Assembly (NCBI GenBank): GCA_016788905.1
Contig: JAEURZ010000023.1
Span: forward strand, 1 to 43,907
Length of the DNA: 43,907 nt
Origin: Elusimicrobiota bacterium
Lineage (GTDB): Bacteria; Elusimicrobiota; Elusimicrobia; FEN-1173
Reading direction: 5' to 3'
In this document: one piece after another, positions 7,145 through 17,157 of the stretch
Numbering within the stretch: the first letter of the stretch is position 1
Layout of the letters: the number at the start of each line of letters is the position of its first letter
Program-made: the position numbers and the translations under genes
Notes under the pieces: model-generated
What the model saw: only the letters and a program-made list of their open reading frames with translations
The model's database searches: none
What the model was told of the DNA's origin: nothing

Positions 7145-8236
7145 ATGAATATTCTTAATTTATCCGAAATTTTTCCTGCGATTTTGACTGGGAAAGGTAT
7201 TATCGCTTATTCGTTTTCCGCAACTGTTTGGTTCGTTCTGACTTTTTGTGTTTGGGGTTTAAGTCGGTGGGGATTACCTCGGTTAAAAAAAATAACTTCT
7301 TTGTCGGACACGAATTTGGATGATTTGCTGGTGGAAGGCATTGCTCGCCACATGCCGGCCTTTCTTTATTTTGGTGCTTTTGCGATCGCCCTGAGCCCGT
7401 TGGAACTGTCGCCGTTAATGACCCGGTTGGTGCGGGTGTTCGGGGCCCTCTGGCTTTTGCTGGCGGCGGTTCGGTTGGCCAACGGACTTTTAAAATTTCT
7501 TGTTTTTAACGTTTGGCTTCCCCGTCACGGAGATGAAACCCTCACCCGAAAATTAAAAACCCTGGCGCCTTTTCTGAGCGTCATTTTGTGGTTGGTGGGT
7601 ACCCTCGTTTTATTGGACAATTTCGGGTTTAAACTGTCAGCAGTCATTACAGGGTTGGGCATTGGGGGCATTGCGGTGGCCTTGGCTTCCCAAGCGGTGT
7701 TGGGGGACCTCTTCAGCTACTTTGCCATTCTCTTTGATCGGCCTTTCGAAGTGGGGGATTTTATCATCGTGGGTGACATGATGGGTGTGGTGGAGCATAT
7801 TGGCATTAAAACCACGCGGATTCGCAGTTTGGGCGGGGAACAGTTGGTGTTCTCGAACACGGACTTAACGGGATCGCGCGTTCGGAACTACAAGCGGATG
7901 CAGGAACGGCGGGTTTTGTTTAAAGTGGGGATTACGTACAACACACCGATGGCCGTGATGAATGAGGTGCCAGAGTTATTGAAAACCATTGTCAAATCCG
8001 TGGAACGTACGCGGTTTGACCGGGCCCATTTTGCGGCGTTTGGGCCTTCCAGTTTGGATTTGGAAATTGTGTATTACGTTCTTTCCCCGGATTATAACGT
8101 CTACATGGATATTCAGCAAAATATTAATTTCGCCATTAAAAAGGGGTTTGAATCCCGCGGAATTGATTTCGCGTTCCCGACCCAGACCATTTACATGGCG
8201 GGTGGGCAGACGCCGCCGGTTCCTGCGAAAGGGTGA
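7145..8236 (+). CDS. MscS-family mechanosensitive channel
   Basis: A 363-residue channel of the small-conductance family that opens under membrane tension to release solutes. Membrane segments lie at about 20-40, 72-92, 97-117 and 140-160, followed by the pore helix TGLGIGGIAVALASQAVLGDL with the family's Gly/Ala packing, then FDRPFEVGDFIIV, the conserved beta domain entry, and a C-terminal alpha/beta cage domain to about residue 350. That is one or two membrane segments more than E. coli MscS (286 residues). The final 15 residues are Pro/Gly-rich. No Shine-Dalgarno is evident. It converges with the RND gene at 8305; the 68-nt gap contains only a weak 5-bp hairpin near 8247. Confidence 0.9.
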   Translation: MNILNLSEIFPAILTGKGIIAYSFSATVWFVLTFCVWGLSRWGLPRLKKITSLSDTNLDDLLVEGIARHMPAFLYFGAFAIALSPLELSPLMTRLVRVFGALWLLLAAVRLANGLLKFLVFNVWLPRHGDETLTRKLKTLAPFLSVILWLVGTLVLLDNFGFKLSAVITGLGIGGIAVALASQAVLGDLFSYFAILFDRPFEVGDFIIVGDMMGVVEHIGIKTTRIRSLGGEQLVFSNTDLTGSRVRNYKRMQERRVLFKVGITYNTPMAVMNEVPELLKTIVKSVERTRFDRAHFAAFGPSSLDLEIVYYVLSPDYNVYMDIQQNINFAIKKGFESRGIDFAFPTQTIYMAGGQTPPVPAKG

Positions 8237-8304
8237 AGAAAAAACTGAGTCTCTTAGGTCACAGGGAAACGGTTTAAAAGGAGTAAAGAGGAACAATTAG
8301 CTTT

Positions 8305-10632
8305 TTAAGTTCTTTTTTTATCGACCCAGCGGGCCCAGAGGGATAAGACTGATTTTAGGAACATTTGGTCTCCCGCTATTCCTACCACCAAAATAATGAC
8401 GTTCAGCAGGCCGAAGAGTTGGATCGGTTGAAAATGCGAGAGCGTTAATACCCCGAAAGCGGTTCCTAAAATGACTGTTGCCGAAATGGAGGCTTCGCCT
8501 TTTTCGTAGGCGGTTTCTTCCAACGACTGGGCCGCGGTCATCCCCTTCTTCCGTCGTTCCCCAAAAGCCACGAAGAAATGAACCGTGTCGTCGACGATGA
8601 TCCCGAATGCTGAGGCCGCGATGAGGGAGGTGCCCGTATCCAGCGGGATGCCGAACCGGCCCATGATGCCAAAGTTCATTAAGATGGGGAAAATATTGGG
8701 CAACAAAAAGAGCAGGGCCATCCCCCAGGACCGCAACACCAATACCATGACCAACCAAATCGCTATTACCGTTGAGGCAATGTTGTTTAACTGGTCGTCC
8801 ACCATGACCTTCATGGTGCGGACACCCAAAGCCACGCCACCTGTAATATGAGATCGGACATCCGGGATGGGGTGCCGGTCCAATATGGCGGTGAGTGCAT
8901 TGAACGTATTTCGGGATTCGATGGAGCCGGGCGCGTGGGCGCGGATCATAAACCGGGTTGTATCGAACCCGGGGCTCATGTAATCTTCCAAATCGTCTCG
9001 GCCGTAGAGCAGGAGGTATTGTTCCAGCATGCGGCGGTTTTTTGGCAAACGGTATTCTGACGGGTCTTCCCCATGGAAGGCCTTATTCATTTCCTTCAAA
9101 TAGTCTCCGAACCCGATGGCCGAATGGATGGAGGGAAGGGCTTTCATTTCCTCCTTGATTTCTTCCAATTGGGCCAGGAGTTTGGGCTCTTTAAAAGCAT
9201 CGCGGGTCGATTGGAACGCCACGTCAAAGGGTTCCATGCCGGCGAGATTTTCACGGACGAAGTTGATGTCTTGCCGAAGAATGGAATGGGGCTTAAACAT
9301 CTCTTCTAAATTCGTGTTGATTTGGAGGTTCTTGACTTGGAAACCCGCCCAGATCATACCGGCCGTGCAAATCAGAAGGGGCCACCAGGGGCGGCGGGTT
9401 ACCGTTCGGTGGATCCAACGCAAGAATTGAGGGATTTCTCGTTCCTGATGGACTTCGGGATCCCGGTAGACACGGTCGGGGCGAACGTAGACCAGCAGGG
9501 GAGCCACCAACCCGAACGAGACGATGAACTCGAAAAACATGCCGGTGGCGGCCAACCAACCAAAACTTCGGATGGCGGAGACACTGTTAAACGTATATGA
9601 GAAAAAACCGATCCCCGTGTTGATGCTTGTCAGCAGGCAGGGGAACAGAATTGACCGGAGCACCCGGCCCAGGGCCTGGCGTGGATCCCCACCGCTTTCC
9701 GTCAAATGACGGCGATCCAGGTGTGTAAATATATGGACCAGGTCGGACAGGGCTAGCGCCATGACGAGGGGAATTACGGCTATGGACGCATTATTTATGG
9801 GGATTTTGGCTAGGCCGGCTAAACCCAATGTGGCTACCAAGGTGAGCACAATACCCACACCGGCCAGGAGGAGAAGGCGAAGGTTTCGAAACACAAACCA
9901 GATGGTTCCCATCGTTAAAAAGAGTGAAATGGGGAAAAACAGCGACGCATCTTCCTTCATATACTTCCCTAAATAATAATTTGTGAGGGGCCAGCCGGCG
10001 ATCGCAAATTGGAACCCTTTTTGACGGTAAAGATCCAATTCCTCATTCACTGAGTCGAGAAGTTCACGCGTCTTTTTGTCGATGTCGTGGTCCTCCCCCG
10101 AGGCAACGTAGGGGGTAAAAACCACAATCGCTGTGGTTTGACCGTCGTCAGAGACAAGAACTTTTTGATAGAGAGGGTTGGAGAGGGCGCGCTGGCGGAG
10201 AGCCGTGAGGGCGGCTGGGGTGGAGGGGATATCGCGAAGGAAATCGTCCGCGTCGAACATATCCTCCGTGCCCCGCATGTCGGCCACGTTGGCGAGGCTC
10301 ACCACGTCAGAGACGCCCTCTAAATTAATCAGGGTTTCGGTGAGTTCTTTTAGTTCGGTTAGGCGCCGTTCGGTAAAAAGGTCTTCTTGGTGATAGGCGA
10401 TGACAAAGAAATCTTCTTTCTCGAATATCTTTTTGAATTCGTAATAGAACGTTGTGGCGGGGTCGCGGTCGACCACAAACTCGTAGGGGTCGTTGCGAGG
10501 TGTGAGTTGGGGGAGAAACGACCCGAAGAAACCGACAAACACGATTGTCCCCAAGGCCACCCATCCCGCTCGGGATGAAATGGTATGGGCGATGATATTA
10601 ACGAACCGTTCACGCCAAGGGAGGGGGGGCAC
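8305..10632 (-). CDS. RND/MMPL-family membrane transporter
   Basis: A 775-residue inner-membrane permease with the internal duplication of the RND superfamily: TM1 (about 17-37), a periplasmic loop to about 225, a TM cluster (about 230-400), TM7 (about 415-435), a second periplasmic loop and a final TM cluster (about 635-765). The C-terminal cluster has FGIIVDDTVHFFVAFGERR and the first has MALALSDLVHIFTHLDRR, the paired TM4/TM10-type motifs with acidic residues of proton-driven members. It resembles the hydrophobe exporter (HpnN/MmpL) branch rather than tripartite drug pumps; no membrane fusion protein is adjacent. The GTG start has no Shine-Dalgarno, but a -10 box ends 6 nt before it. The substrate is unknown. 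Confidence 0.88.
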   Translation of the reverse strand: MPPLPWRERFVNIIAHTISSRAGWVALGTIVFVGFFGSFLPQLTPRNDPYEFVVDRDPATTFYYEFKKIFEKEDFFVIAYHQEDLFTERRLTELKELTETLINLEGVSDVVSLANVADMRGTEDMFDADDFLRDIPSTPAALTALRQRALSNPLYQKVLVSDDGQTTAIVVFTPYVASGEDHDIDKKTRELLDSVNEELDLYRQKGFQFAIAGWPLTNYYLGKYMKEDASLFFPISLFLTMGTIWFVFRNLRLLLLAGVGIVLTLVATLGLAGLAKIPINNASIAVIPLVMALALSDLVHIFTHLDRRHLTESGGDPRQALGRVLRSILFPCLLTSINTGIGFFSYTFNSVSAIRSFGWLAATGMFFEFIVSFGLVAPLLVYVRPDRVYRDPEVHQEREIPQFLRWIHRTVTRRPWWPLLICTAGMIWAGFQVKNLQINTNLEEMFKPHSILRQDINFVRENLAGMEPFDVAFQSTRDAFKEPKLLAQLEEIKEEMKALPSIHSAIGFGDYLKEMNKAFHGEDPSEYRLPKNRRMLEQYLLLYGRDDLEDYMSPGFDTTRFMIRAHAPGSIESRNTFNALTAILDRHPIPDVRSHITGGVALGVRTMKVMVDDQLNNIASTVIAIWLVMVLVLRSWGMALLFLLPNIFPILMNFGIMGRFGIPLDTGTSLIAASAFGIIVDDTVHFFVAFGERRKKGMTAAQSLEETAYEKGEASISATVILGTAFGVLTLSHFQPIQLFGLLNVIILVVGIAGDQMFLKSVLSLWARWVDKKRT

Positions 10633-10638
10633 AGGGTA

Positions 10639-10667
10639 AGACTACGTTCAAAACGATCCGCCGTCAA
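10639..10667 (-). promoter_or_regulatory. Promoter of the RND gene, predicted leaderless start
   Basis: On the minus strand TTGACG (10662-10667), 17-bp spacer, TAGTCT (10639-10644), then 6 nt to the GTG at 10632-10630. The predicted transcript begins at or next to the start codon. The -10 box is a weak match (T, A, final T). Confidence 0.5.
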
Positions 10668-10684
10668 GCCATTGATGTGGGGGG

Positions 10685-13600
10685 TTAGGCTTGGATGAGG
10701 AAAAAGAATATTTTTTGTAATTCCTTTTCAATGACCTTTCCTATAGAAACAAAATCAACGACACGAATCTTTTTTTCCGGGACCTGTATGACTTTCTGGG
10801 GTTCGTGTGTCCAGAATTCGATCGTTGGATACCCCGATCCGGACGAGAGCTCAAAGAGGGTTAAAAGGCGAAGGTATCCAGAGTCTGGATCAATGAGGTT
10901 AGGGGCATCGTTCAAACTTATTAGAATTGGGTTTGAGAGAACCGATAACCAACCGCCGTATCTTTGAGTCATTATTAACGTGTATTGAGAAATGAGATCG
11001 CGGTTTGTCTGGCCGTTGGGGGGGAGAGTTGTCACCAAAACCAGGCGAATATTTTTATCTTCCCTTTGTCTTTCAGCAATGATTTCGACGGCTTGTGCGG
11101 CTTTTTCGGCGGCTTCTTTATTTTTCCCATCAAGGATTGCGTCTATATTGAAGTAGACTGTTTTTGGGGTTTTATCAGAAGTGGGCGGATTGATTATGCC
11201 CGTCCAAAGCGTCGCTGTGGCGACGGTTCTTAAAATTTCATTATAGGTTTCGTGAATTTCGGTTGGGTTTAAGTTTCCAGCCAAACCCCAGGCGGTCAGG
11301 AGTAAGGATTGGTCTCGTTTTTGGTTTTCTTCCGAATCTCCCCTATTGGAGGGGTCAGAGATAGAGGAACCGGCGGCTCTCAGGATGGCCGCCATTTGTG
11401 CCGCTCGTTCTAAGCGTGATAAGGGGAGAACCTCTCCACTGGAGTTAAATAGAATGAACTGTTCCAGTTGGAAGGCTTCCCGCTGAAAGGGGCTGGACGA
11501 GTACCATTTGGGGTCCCCTTGACTGGCCAGAAGGAGTTCGGCCAATGCCCACCGGGAGAGGACCCTTCTGAACATTTCGTCCTCTTTCGCCGATTTAATA
11601 ATGCCGCGGATGGAGTATTGAGTCATTCCTAAAAGTTCTATGGAATTGGCGTAAAATTCCAGGTTGGTTGGACTTATTTCATTACTTAATTGTTCGATAA
11701 ATTCCAGATAGGGTTTTGCAGTCGTTGGGGGTTCAGGGGTAACCTCATAGTGGCGCTCCGTGTGGGAAAAACCAAATTGGAGGGGGCCCTCTGCGGTTGG
11801 CACGATTTGGTTTATGGCTGTCGTGAAATCGCTTAATTCCGGTTGGCCCTCCTTTATAATCGTAACTGGCTGGACCATGGGAACACTTTGCGTTGACATT
11901 AGATTTAAGTGTTTCAATTGACCTGGCCTTGATTTGGGTAGCGCCGCGTTTAATATTCTCCATTCTCTTTCTATTTTCTGATTTCGGATTGAATGCCGCC
12001 AGGTTCCCAGAAGAAATCCGACCAGCAGCAGGAAGGGGGCGTTCAGAACAGCGGCTGCCCCAAAAAAGGGAAGCATGACGAACCCCGTACTCGCCGTTCT
12101 CGATGCCAAAAACGATATACGCCAATGATGCCCTATCGCCCAGATGGCAAAAATTGGCTCATAGGAGAGGAATTTGATTACTTTTAAAAATTCAATTTCC
12201 GAAATTTTTCCATCAGGCTTAACGATGCCGGTCAGAAAATGGAGCAACATCATCCCCACAAAGAATAGAGGACCTAGACCGAAGGTGACTTCTGCCATTC
12301 CTTCGATCAAAGCCACAAGAGAATCCCCAGCAGGCGCAAATTCAAAATAGTTCATGCCCGCGATGGTGGCCAAGGCAACCCCAATATCTTCCAAATGGGC
12401 AATCAAGCGGGGGGAGCGGATGCCAAACCAGGTGAATAACCCTGCGGCACCCATTTCTTTTTGGGGTTTGGAATTGATTGTTTCCCAATCCTCGAGAGTG
12501 ACTGTCCAGACGGGTACGCCCGCAATCATTTTAGCTTCACCCACGATTTCTTTTCCATTGAACATATAGGGGTCAGATTTTTGGCCTTGTCGGGCGGTGT
12601 TCAAGGGTCCGAAGGCGCTGTTGAGTTTATGTGAAAGCGCTACAGCTTTTCGTGTAGGGAGCCCCATCCTTTCCACTCCGTTTTTAGTGATGACGACATC
12701 GCCTGGACCGGGAGCTTCAGCTGAAAAATCTTCCGCTCGCTTTAGACCAAAAAGCATTTCCAATCGATCCCGGTCGGCCACGTCAATGGCGTAAGAAACT
12801 TGTGTGGATTGGGGGCCCAGGTAGACCTTTCGGATTACAACGCGAAGCCCGGGGTTTTCTTTGTCCATCAGGGTCAATTCACGATAAGAAGAATCATCAT
12901 TTTCCCGAAGAATACGACTCACGCGATTAGCGGTGGTATCTGAAGCAACAAAATATTTTCCTAGCCCTTCACGATTAATAGGAACTTGAGTTTTCAAATC
13001 GATCAGCGGGTTTGTAGCGAATTGGTACACCGGTTGGGTTGTGCTGTGAAAATGAGATATAAGCTTAAAGGATCCCGGGGGAATAATTGTGGCGAGAGAC
13101 TGACGATCCTCGTTCGTGGGAGCTCCATGGGATTTCCAGAAGGCGAGGCGGTCCTTTTTTTCTTGGGTTTCTTCAAACTCCCTTAGGGGTTTGCCTGTTC
13201 GGGGGCCTTGGCTTTCGTGGGCGAGTTCGTGGCCGAGACCCATCCAAAAAATGTTTTGCGCGAGGCGGGGTGATTTTAGGTCGAGAATTTGATTGTTGAC
13301 CCCGATGAAACCGTTGCCTTGGTGGTCCTCGAAGAGGTGGGAGGAGTGGGTCAGCATGGCTATCACAATTTCGTCCGTGAGGGGAGGGGAATGGTTAAAT
13401 TGTTCGGTGAGATATTTCTCTAGGGCCGTTTGAAACTCCTTACGGGACGCGTATCCGAAAGAAAGGTACGCGTCGAGGATCTCCTGAGCCGCATAAACTG
13501 TTTTTAGTCCTTGGGAGGAGGGAACATCCATTCGTCGAGCGTTTCGTTTTACGGTTTCTTTTACTTCGTTCAAGGTTTCGGGAGTGACCGCTTGCCCGGC

Positions 13601-16600
13601 AACAAGGGTTGGGCCCCCCTGAATCAGTTTCATACCTTCCGCATGGACCACGGGCGGGTGGGCAGGAGTTCTTGGCAACGAGGGGACGAGATAGTGTTCA
13701 CCCAGAGACTTTCTTAGCTTGTCCCAGTTGTCCAGAAATATTTTTATTTCCGTTGAATAGGATGATAAATATTTCGATCCATACGTGGTGACATAAGCTT
13801 CTTCGATGATCGTTTGCATCTCTTCGCGTGGAACACTGTTCATACGGAGGACCAGCAAGCGTTCCAGAGAGGAGGGATTCAGGACCGGATGCCCCCACTG
13901 ACGGCTGAACCGTCCGTTAAATAAGTCGTGAACTTCTCTTTCTTGGATCTGCCAACCGGGATTATGAAAACTATTTACGTCAAACCGGAAACCTGACGCC
14001 CCCCTATATTTAAAGTGCTTCAGGGAATCAACCCCGCTCATGGTGGGGAACGCCGCCAAATTGAGCAAACCATCAATTTCAGAAGTTTTTGATTGCAAGT
14101 CCTTGGTTTCCCCTTGAGAAACACTGAGGGAACGAAGAATCTTCAATTCATCATCAGAATCGACCTCAAGTTTCACGTCTGTAATGCAAAGACCCATTAA
14201 TTCCAACCAGCGAAAGGTTACAAAATCACTGATCGTCGATTTGCTCAGCATTAAATGAACCCCTAGTCTTTTCTTACTTCCCCCATCGCTTTTGAGAAGT
14301 CGAAGGCGCGGCCCACTCCGTCGTTCATCAATGAGGGGGGGGGGAGGGGACAAAAGCACCCGGCGTTCAAAAACATTTCCATCCTCGTCTTGAACAAGTT
14401 CCGTAACCACTTCCGCCTTGAGAGAGTTGGCTCCTGACCAGAGGGTTCGTTTCTCATGTTCAATAAGTTTCCAAGATCTAAAATCGATGTTTTTATCCCG
14501 AATCGGGACAAAGGGCCCATAAAACATGGTGTGGGAATCTTCTAATTCTTTGATTGATTTTTGGCTGCTTGTGATCCATTGGATGGCTTCTTTCCGGACG
14601 ACTTGGAGAAGAGAACTGGCGTTTTCATCTCGCAAACCAAAATTAAGCTGGTTCAGAAATTGAACCGAATCGGAATCCGAACTCACCCACCCTAAAACCT
14701 CAATGAGTGAAATAGCTTTATAGGTTTCCCCTGTGGTCAACATATGCGATATGTTAAATTTAATCGATCGGACGACACTATTGAGTTTCTTTGGATTGCC
14801 ATTTAATACGGACCAGAGGTAATTTCGAATATTTCGGTAAGCCCCAAGCTCACGCCGGGGGTTAATGTATCGACGGATTTCATCGGGCAGGGGGGGAATC
14901 ACGAGCCCGTTTGACGATTGAAAGTTACTGTTCATTGAAAGGGATATCCCTTCGGGTGTGACAAGATTTCTTTGAGGAAACAGGTTTTCCAAAAAGCGAG
15001 AGAACCCGCCACGAACATTCGTTAGAAGCCGTTGGAAGCCCTCTTTGCCATTATCTGGCAAAGAGGGAATGGCACGTGTGCCGTTGTCATCTGTTTTTAA
15101 CCACTGAATCTTTCCTTTAAAAATAACCGTAAACAGAACTCCGGAATTCTCCCGGGATTGGACTTCCACTTCCATGCGTTTAAGCCGATCCCCCACGAGG
15201 GCAATTAAGCCAGCAAGATAGTCCTTGAGAGCCCGAAGAATTTCCTTATTATTGGACCCGTTGGGTTGGCGTTCCTGATTTACAACCGCGAGATGTTTTC
15301 CGACAAGATCCATATGCATTTGGCTGGGCAAGGGGGATGGATAATCCAACGCTAGGGCCCGTTCCGTGATCAGTGAAATGGGTTCGCCAGTGAAGAGTTT
15401 TTCGAGTGGGAGGGGATCGTGGGCGAAAACGTCGAGGTAATTTTTCTGCGGATCGATTTTTTCAATTTTGGGTGTCAGGACGATATAGGACGCCCCTTGG
15501 GATTTCAGGGTCTGCAGGAGCCCTTCGGTGTGAAAACCTCCGGCCACGAGAACGGCGGTGGGGGTTTGGGTTTCGTTCATTTTTTCGAGGAGAGCATTGG
15601 AGAGAGTTTTATCCCTGGCGAGGGCTAGGTGACAGAAATTTTCAAAGGGGGTTAGGAAGGCGGAAAAGTTTTCTGGAAATTGGACGGCATTAGGATCGTT
15701 TAACCGTTGGGGCAATTGGTGGGTTTCTTTTTGGCGTTGTGAATAGGCTTTCCAATCCTCCGGGGACATTTGGTTGTTAATCAGTTGGTGCAGACGTTTC
15801 GTGTCGACCGTTAAGAACACCAGTCTTTTTTGTTCGGGGGTTTGGGCCAATTTGTCTTGGGTGGTCTGTTCGAGAGCGCGCAGTTCTTTAAGAAGAGTGT
15901 CCCTCTTAATTTCCTCGGCGAGACCAACGTAATGGATGTATCTCTTTAATGTGGGGAACGATGACAAACTTATTCTCTGTTGGGTTAACAGATGCTCTAA
16001 GTAACTGTTGTATTGCCCGTGGGTGAGGCGCCCGGAACGATAGTTCACGCTTTGTTGGACAAGGGCATCGAGAGCGGGTTTGTCGAGTGTTTCCACCAAG
16101 CGGTCCACCAGGCGGAGACGGTCGCGCTCGACCGCTTTGAAATCCAATGATTCCTCTTGGCGAAGCGCTTCCAAGAATGTGGCGATTTGGGCGGGGACAG
16201 TGGATGTGCCACAAAGTTGGGAAAGGGTTTTGATATAGGCGCCGAGGCCTATTTGATTTTTTTCGTATGCGATGGATAGGCGATCAAAGGCTTTCAGGCC
16301 GTCCGAATAGATACCGTTTTTTTGGCCGGCCAACACCGTTTCGATTTGGGTCACAAGTTTTTGCGCCTGGGTGCGCTCCTTTAGAGAGGCTTTTACCGCA
16401 ACGACGTTTTGGCGGTACAGGGACATTTCTTCGACACCCCACAGCGTGAGCGTTTTCGTTGAGGTGAGCGCCGCGTATTCCCCCGCGCCAATCAGATCTT
16501 TTTTTAGAAAAAAGTGCGCCACCCGTGAACGTATTTCAGCGTTGGGGTATCGGCGGAAATCATCGATGGAAAAGGCCCCACCCGCGCCTTCCAAACCAAT

Positions 16601-17035
16601 CAGGGAAAGGTCGCTTCCTTCCGCCAGGTTTTGAATTATTTTCGCCATATTTTCTTGGGCGTCCAGGTAACCGTGGACATCCTGAATATGGATCACCAGG
16701 GGTGCGGAAGGCCGGGCCGAGAGGTGGACTTCCCGCACCGTTCCGTAAGGAGCGACCAGCGGCGTCACCCAATGGAGGGGATGTCGGGTGGGAATCGGGT
16801 CGAAATTCGTCGAAACAGGGGCCGAGAGGGTGAAGGGTTTAGGAACGATTTGGGCCAAAGTCGGGGTGGCGCTAACACCCGACAAGCTTGCGTAGAGGGG
16901 CCCCCGTCGTTCCCTAGCGGCGGCGCGGCGGGATTCCCAAAAGGCGTTTTCACTGGAATGCAGCGCAACCACATTCGTAAAAACGAATGTGCCCAAAACA
17001 AAAATTGATACCAAACGAGTAATTGGAGATTTCAC
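10685..17035 (-). CDS. Giant exported protein: TIKI/ChaN-like head, HExxH motif, membrane segments
   Basis: A 2116-residue protein with an N-terminal signal or anchor (about residues 5-25). Residues about 108-525 look like the TIKI/TraB/ChaN fold: VIHIQDVHGYLDAQENM (114-130), LIGLEGAGG (145-153), LWGVEE (198-203) and near the end VLVAGGFHTEGLL, with H502 in the characteristic GxxH position. The middle (about 560-1180) is unrecognised. H1269-E-L-A-H1273 is an HExxH metallopeptidase motif; the downstream EETQEKKDRLAF (1288-1299) resembles the second helix carrying the third Zn ligand in gluzincins. Three or more membrane segments follow at about 1575-1680, then a soluble tail of some 430 residues with alternating alpha/beta pattern. 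The RND gene lies 52 nt downstream. Start GTG 17035 has an extended -10 just upstream and no Shine-Dalgarno. Function unknown; protease activity is inferred. Confidence 0.8.
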   Translation of the reverse strand: MKSPITRLVSIFVLGTFVFTNVVALHSSENAFWESRRAAARERRGPLYASLSGVSATPTLAQIVPKPFTLSAPVSTNFDPIPTRHPLHWVTPLVAPYGTVREVHLSARPSAPLVIHIQDVHGYLDAQENMAKIIQNLAEGSDLSLIGLEGAGGAFSIDDFRRYPNAEIRSRVAHFFLKKDLIGAGEYAALTSTKTLTLWGVEEMSLYRQNVVAVKASLKERTQAQKLVTQIETVLAGQKNGIYSDGLKAFDRLSIAYEKNQIGLGAYIKTLSQLCGTSTVPAQIATFLEALRQEESLDFKAVERDRLRLVDRLVETLDKPALDALVQQSVNYRSGRLTHGQYNSYLEHLLTQQRISLSSFPTLKRYIHYVGLAEEIKRDTLLKELRALEQTTQDKLAQTPEQKRLVFLTVDTKRLHQLINNQMSPEDWKAYSQRQKETHQLPQRLNDPNAVQFPENFSAFLTPFENFCHLALARDKTLSNALLEKMNETQTPTAVLVAGGFHTEGLLQTLKSQGASYIVLTPKIEKIDPQKNYLDVFAHDPLPLEKLFTGEPISLITERALALDYPSPLPSQMHMDLVGKHLAVVNQERQPNGSNNKEILRALKDYLAGLIALVGDRLKRMEVEVQSRENSGVLFTVIFKGKIQWLKTDDNGTRAIPSLPDNGKEGFQRLLTNVRGGFSRFLENLFPQRNLVTPEGISLSMNSNFQSSNGLVIPPLPDEIRRYINPRRELGAYRNIRNYLWSVLNGNPKKLNSVVRSIKFNISHMLTTGETYKAISLIEVLGWVSSDSDSVQFLNQLNFGLRDENASSLLQVVRKEAIQWITSSQKSIKELEDSHTMFYGPFVPIRDKNIDFRSWKLIEHEKRTLWSGANSLKAEVVTELVQDEDGNVFERRVLLSPPPPLIDERRSGPRLRLLKSDGGSKKRLGVHLMLSKSTISDFVTFRWLELMGLCITDVKLEVDSDDELKILRSLSVSQGETKDLQSKTSEIDGLLNLAAFPTMSGVDSLKHFKYRGASGFRFDVNSFHNPGWQIQEREVHDLFNGRFSRQWGHPVLNPSSLERLLVLRMNSVPREEMQTIIEEAYVTTYGSKYLSSYSTEIKIFLDNWDKLRKSLGEHYLVPSLPRTPAHPPVVHAEGMKLIQGGPTLVAGQAVTPETLNEVKETVKRNARRMDVPSSQGLKTVYAAQEILDAYLSFGYASRKEFQTALEKYLTEQFNHSPPLTDEIVIAMLTHSSHLFEDHQGNGFIGVNNQILDLKSPRLAQNIFWMGLGHELAHESQGPRTGKPLREFEETQEKKDRLAFWKSHGAPTNEDRQSLATIIPPGSFKLISHFHSTTQPVYQFATNPLIDLKTQVPINREGLGKYFVASDTTANRVSRILRENDDSSYRELTLMDKENPGLRVVIRKVYLGPQSTQVSYAIDVADRDRLEMLFGLKRAEDFSAEAPGPGDVVITKNGVERMGLPTRKAVALSHKLNSAFGPLNTARQGQKSDPYMFNGKEIVGEAKMIAGVPVWTVTLEDWETINSKPQKEMGAAGLFTWFGIRSPRLIAHLEDIGVALATIAGMNYFEFAPAGDSLVALIEGMAEVTFGLGPLFFVGMMLLHFLTGIVKPDGKISEIEFLKVIKFLSYEPIFAIWAIGHHWRISFLASRTASTGFVMLPFFGAAAVLNAPFLLLVGFLLGTWRHSIRNQKIEREWRILNAALPKSRPGQLKHLNLMSTQSVPMVQPVTIIKEGQPELSDFTTAINQIVPTAEGPLQFGFSHTERHYEVTPEPPTTAKPYLEFIEQLSNEISPTNLEFYANSIELLGMTQYSIRGIIKSAKEDEMFRRVLSRWALAELLLASQGDPKWYSSSPFQREAFQLEQFILFNSSGEVLPLSRLERAAQMAAILRAAGSSISDPSNRGDSEENQKRDQSLLLTAWGLAGNLNPTEIHETYNEILRTVATATLWTGIINPPTSDKTPKTVYFNIDAILDGKNKEAAEKAAQAVEIIAERQREDKNIRLVLVTTLPPNGQTNRDLISQYTLIMTQRYGGWLSVLSNPILISLNDAPNLIDPDSGYLRLLTLFELSSGSGYPTIEFWTHEPQKVIQVPEKKIRVVDFVSIGKVIEKELQKIFFFLIQA

Positions 17036-17042
17036 AACCGGG

Positions 17043-17051
17043 AGTATACCA
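17043..17051 (-). promoter_or_regulatory. Extended -10 element before the giant gene
   Basis: On the minus strand TGGTATACT: a TGn extension plus TATACT (17048-17043). No convincing -35 box at 16-18 bp spacing. Seven nt separate it from the GTG start, so the transcript would be essentially leaderless. Confidence 0.5.
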
Positions 17052-17110
17052 AGGAGGCTCGAAAGATTCCCTTAAGAAGTTGTAAACGTTTGGTTACATT
17101 TTTTTTGCGG

Positions 17111-17139
17111 TTGTCAAAGCCTGGAAAACAAACTAAAAT
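17111..17139 (+). promoter_or_regulatory. Promoter of the cytochrome oxidase operon
   Basis: TTGTCA (17111-17116), 17-bp spacer, TAAAAT (17134-17139). Predicted start about 17146, leaving a leader of about 12 nt before ATG 17158 without a Shine-Dalgarno. The 122-nt divergent region also holds the giant gene's promoter. Confidence 0.65.
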
Positions 17140-17157
17140 TGTCACCATTCAACTTTT

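Noticed and set aside
8240-8265. Terminator between mscS and the RND gene
   Set aside because: Read on the minus strand, CTAAG-AGA-CTCAG followed by six T is present, but a 5-bp stem with a 3-nt loop is too weak to call.
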